A program made the position numbers and the translations under genes. Below, in pieces: positions 62,082-64,000 of a stretch of 64,000 nt of DNA (positions are counted from its first letter, which is position 1; each line of letters opens with the position of its first letter). A model generated the notes under the pieces. That model had not been told where the DNA came from and searched no databases. It was given only the letters and a program-made list of their open reading frames with translations. This DNA is from Arcuatula senhousia (Eukaryota; Mollusca; Bivalvia; Mytilida; Mytilidae), in assembly GCA_963971305.1 (NCBI GenBank), contig OZ020307.1, forward strand, positions 61,997,702 to 62,061,701. The letters are read 5' to 3'.

Positions 62082-63304
62082 CAGGCCTCTACAATAACAT
62101 TTTTTTCAACTTGTCCCTTTGGACAAGTGCTTTCTTGAATCAACTTGTCCGGATGGATTTGACACTTGTCCGACAACTAAGTTTTTTATATATGTATAAA
62201 AAATAAAGGTCTCAGGAGGAAACAATCTTTTAAGAGCTTTTTATTCAGTAGATTATTTTTTTACATACATTGTAAATCCAGAACTGGAAATAATTACCAT
62301 AGACAAAAAAAAAATAATCTGCTTTTGAAATAATTTGAAAGTGGCATGAAAGTACATTTATCTGTCAGCCAGGACATCAGATATTAATATTAATTGTCAT
62401 CATATTATAAGATTCAGTCAATACCAATTGTGAAGGGAGATAAAGCGATAACTATTCATGAAAGGTAACAGGAAGGGTCAGGTAGACTAGCTCGCAGGCA
62501 CATGTGTTGCAGTTTCTTTGAATGTGGAGAAAAACTTGAAAGTTACTAGTAAATGAATAATAACTGGATTTACCCCTCAAACTGAAAATTTCAACAAAGT
62601 TCCATGCATTAATTTTGCCTGGCCTGACATCATTTAAATTACCATAGTTTAACAGAAGTTGAATATTTATTAACAATTTTTAACATTGATCAGTTGATTA
62701 TATCCATCTAATTAGCATGCTTACATGTACGTATTTTATTGCTATCTCTTAAACCTATTTTTTTATTCCTTTTTGGTTCCAGTTGTAAATTTAAATCTTG
62801 TCAGATACATTTATATATATGTAAGAATCTCAAATTTGTTTAACAGTAACTCCATTAGTATTTAGAAAGTCATAAAAATCCCATTTATGTGATTCAGAAT
62901 CCATATGGACACCGCAGCAATCTATGAAAGGAATGCCCAGATTCACACTTTACCTCATAATAAAGTCCTCAAAAGAGGGTGCTCCTGACATAGGAGGAAA
63001 TTACTGGCAATCACATATACATAAAGTGCGTCTCAGTCCCCGGTATTTATTTTCCCCTTGAAAATGAGATCGGAAATAAAATTTATTAAATTGTCATCAT
63101 GATTTTAATGTTTTCTGATAATTCTCATTACCATAGCGTGGATTTCAAATTTAAAAAAGGAGGTTTACAACTGATATTTTAAATAATGCATTCTTTCAGG
63201 ATTTTTTTACTTGTCCCTCGGACAAGTGCCAAGTTAAAGTTGCTTGTCCGCCGGGATTTTCAGCTTGTCCCGGACAATCGGACAAACGTTATTGTCGAGC
63301 CCTG
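62082..63304. mobile_element. 1.2-kb inverted-repeat element, CAGG...CCTG ends
   Basis: Ends CAGGCCTCTACAATAACATTT and, inverted, CAGGGCTCGACAATAACGTTT (about 17 of 21 match). Flanked by AATAA on both sides (62077-62081, 63305-63309). Subterminal 'cttgtcc.....ggacaag' hairpins at both ends. CAGGG ends recall hAT elements, but an 8-bp duplication is not seen and no transposase frame is present. Confidence 0.65.
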
Positions 63305-63439
63305 AATAAGCTTGACTTGGTTTGAGCTTTGTTTTGCCATCAGATTATACTTACCTTCTTAAAATGTAACATTTAATAATTTACATGGCATGGACTATAA
63401 TTATCAAAAAGCTAGAGTTTTTTCATAAATTTTTATGAA

Positions 63440-63610
63440 ATTCAGGCGGAAGGTTAACTCGAAAATCACATAAAATTCATGTTTAATATATTTAACACAA
63501 AATTCATATTAATTGCTTGTTTACTGTGAAATTCACATAACCTTTTTATGTGAAATTCACATTAATCCTGATTTCATGTAAATTTCACATGAACCGGAGA
63601 AAAGTTTAAT
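63440..63610. repeat. Cluster of 'gtgaaattcacat' palindromic motifs
   Basis: Five to six copies of 'tgtgaaattcacat'-like and 'aaaattcatgt' motifs in about 170 bp. Could be a decayed short inverted-repeat element. Confidence 0.5.
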
Positions 63611-64000
63611 ATGGTTTTATGGACAGACATAAAAGTAAACCTTAGAGTTCACCAACATGTAAGTCATGGGAAAGCAAAAATGTTTTTTTAGGAAGAAAAT
63701 TTTCTCATTTTTCTTTTAAAATCATCTGTGCTAATATCATAGTGTAATATATGCATAAATTAAAAAAATAAACACAATGTAAGTATTTGAAAATACAAAC
63801 ACCAATCAGTACACATTGTCCTCTATTTTGAACTTTCTGAGGCTTATATACCATGTGATATCTTTCTCATCTGTAACAAGCTCTGTCATTGGCTGAAATA
63901 AACTGTCATGTTATAGCCTGGGCAAAAGAAGTAAATAGATTACACCGCATGTGTGGAAATTATACCCCACCCATCTCACCCTTTCTATAATCAATACCTC
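63611..64000. other. DDX46 intron, continuing out of the window
   Basis: No exon encoding the expected upstream helicase motifs (PTREL, GG, TPGR) was found between 61826 and the window end on either strand, so the next DDX46 exon lies outside. Confidence 0.5.

Noticed and set aside
62082..63304. Firm hAT assignment
   Set aside because: CAGG ends fit, but the flanking duplication seen is 5 bp rather than 8 and there is no transposase frame.
63930..64000. A DDX46 exon at the window end (minus strand ends in 'gag|gtattg')
   Set aside because: The translation there does not match any expected helicase motif; the donor-like GT is probably chance.

Overview
This looks like nuclear DNA of a bivalve mollusc, most likely a mussel of the Mytilus type. 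The sequence is AT-rich, genes are split by long introns, and about half of the window is dispersed repeats. Those repeats match what is known from bivalves: short non-autonomous elements with tandem core modules, an ACGG-like microsatellite and a 3' hairpin ('pearl'-like or Helitron/Helentron-derived), and retrozymes carrying hammerhead ribozymes. The species call is inference; no alignment was run.

Three gene loci are well supported. (1) 1591-4961 (+): a three-exon gene for a single-pass membrane protein with a thrombospondin type-1 module and a SPRY-like domain. It sits among decayed, tandemly duplicated paralogue pieces (about 0.1-7.7 kb). (2) 20773-22752 (-): a seven-finger C2H2 zinc-finger protein in one large coding exon. 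(3) 46265-61825 (-): the last ten coding exons of DDX46/PRP5, the DEAD-box helicase of the U2 snRNP, from the DEAD motif to the stop codon. Its upstream exons lie beyond position 64000. A short secreted-peptide-like reading frame (24968-25162, -) is a weaker candidate.

Layout: 0-7.7 kb membrane-protein locus and remnants; 7.8-12.8 kb nested dispersed elements; 12.8-20.7 kb AT-rich sequence with two element insertions; 20.7-22.8 kb zinc-finger gene; 23-36 kb mostly non-coding with element fragments; 36-42 kb a 27-bp minisatellite field (homogeneous core, decayed outskirts) into which a hammerhead retrozyme dimer and a TTA-target-site MITE have inserted; 42-44.7 kb two large dispersed elements; 46-62 kb DDX46, whose introns hold many of the same elements, a second hammerhead-like dimer, a minisatellite made from a splice donor, and a decayed copy of one of its own exons.

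The most interesting signals are: (a) two unrelated-looking ~1.4-1.5-mer repeats (38167-38680 and 56379-56979), each with two hammerhead motifs spaced one unit apart (358 and 397 nt), each with an 8-nt palindromic stem III; (b) at least six element families with different ends but one common plan (5' hairpin, inverted repeat, tandem modules, ACGG/ACG microsatellite, 3' hairpin, A-run), some sharing core modules between families, and with compensatory changes in the 3' hairpin of the commonest family; (c) duplicated splice signals at two genes.
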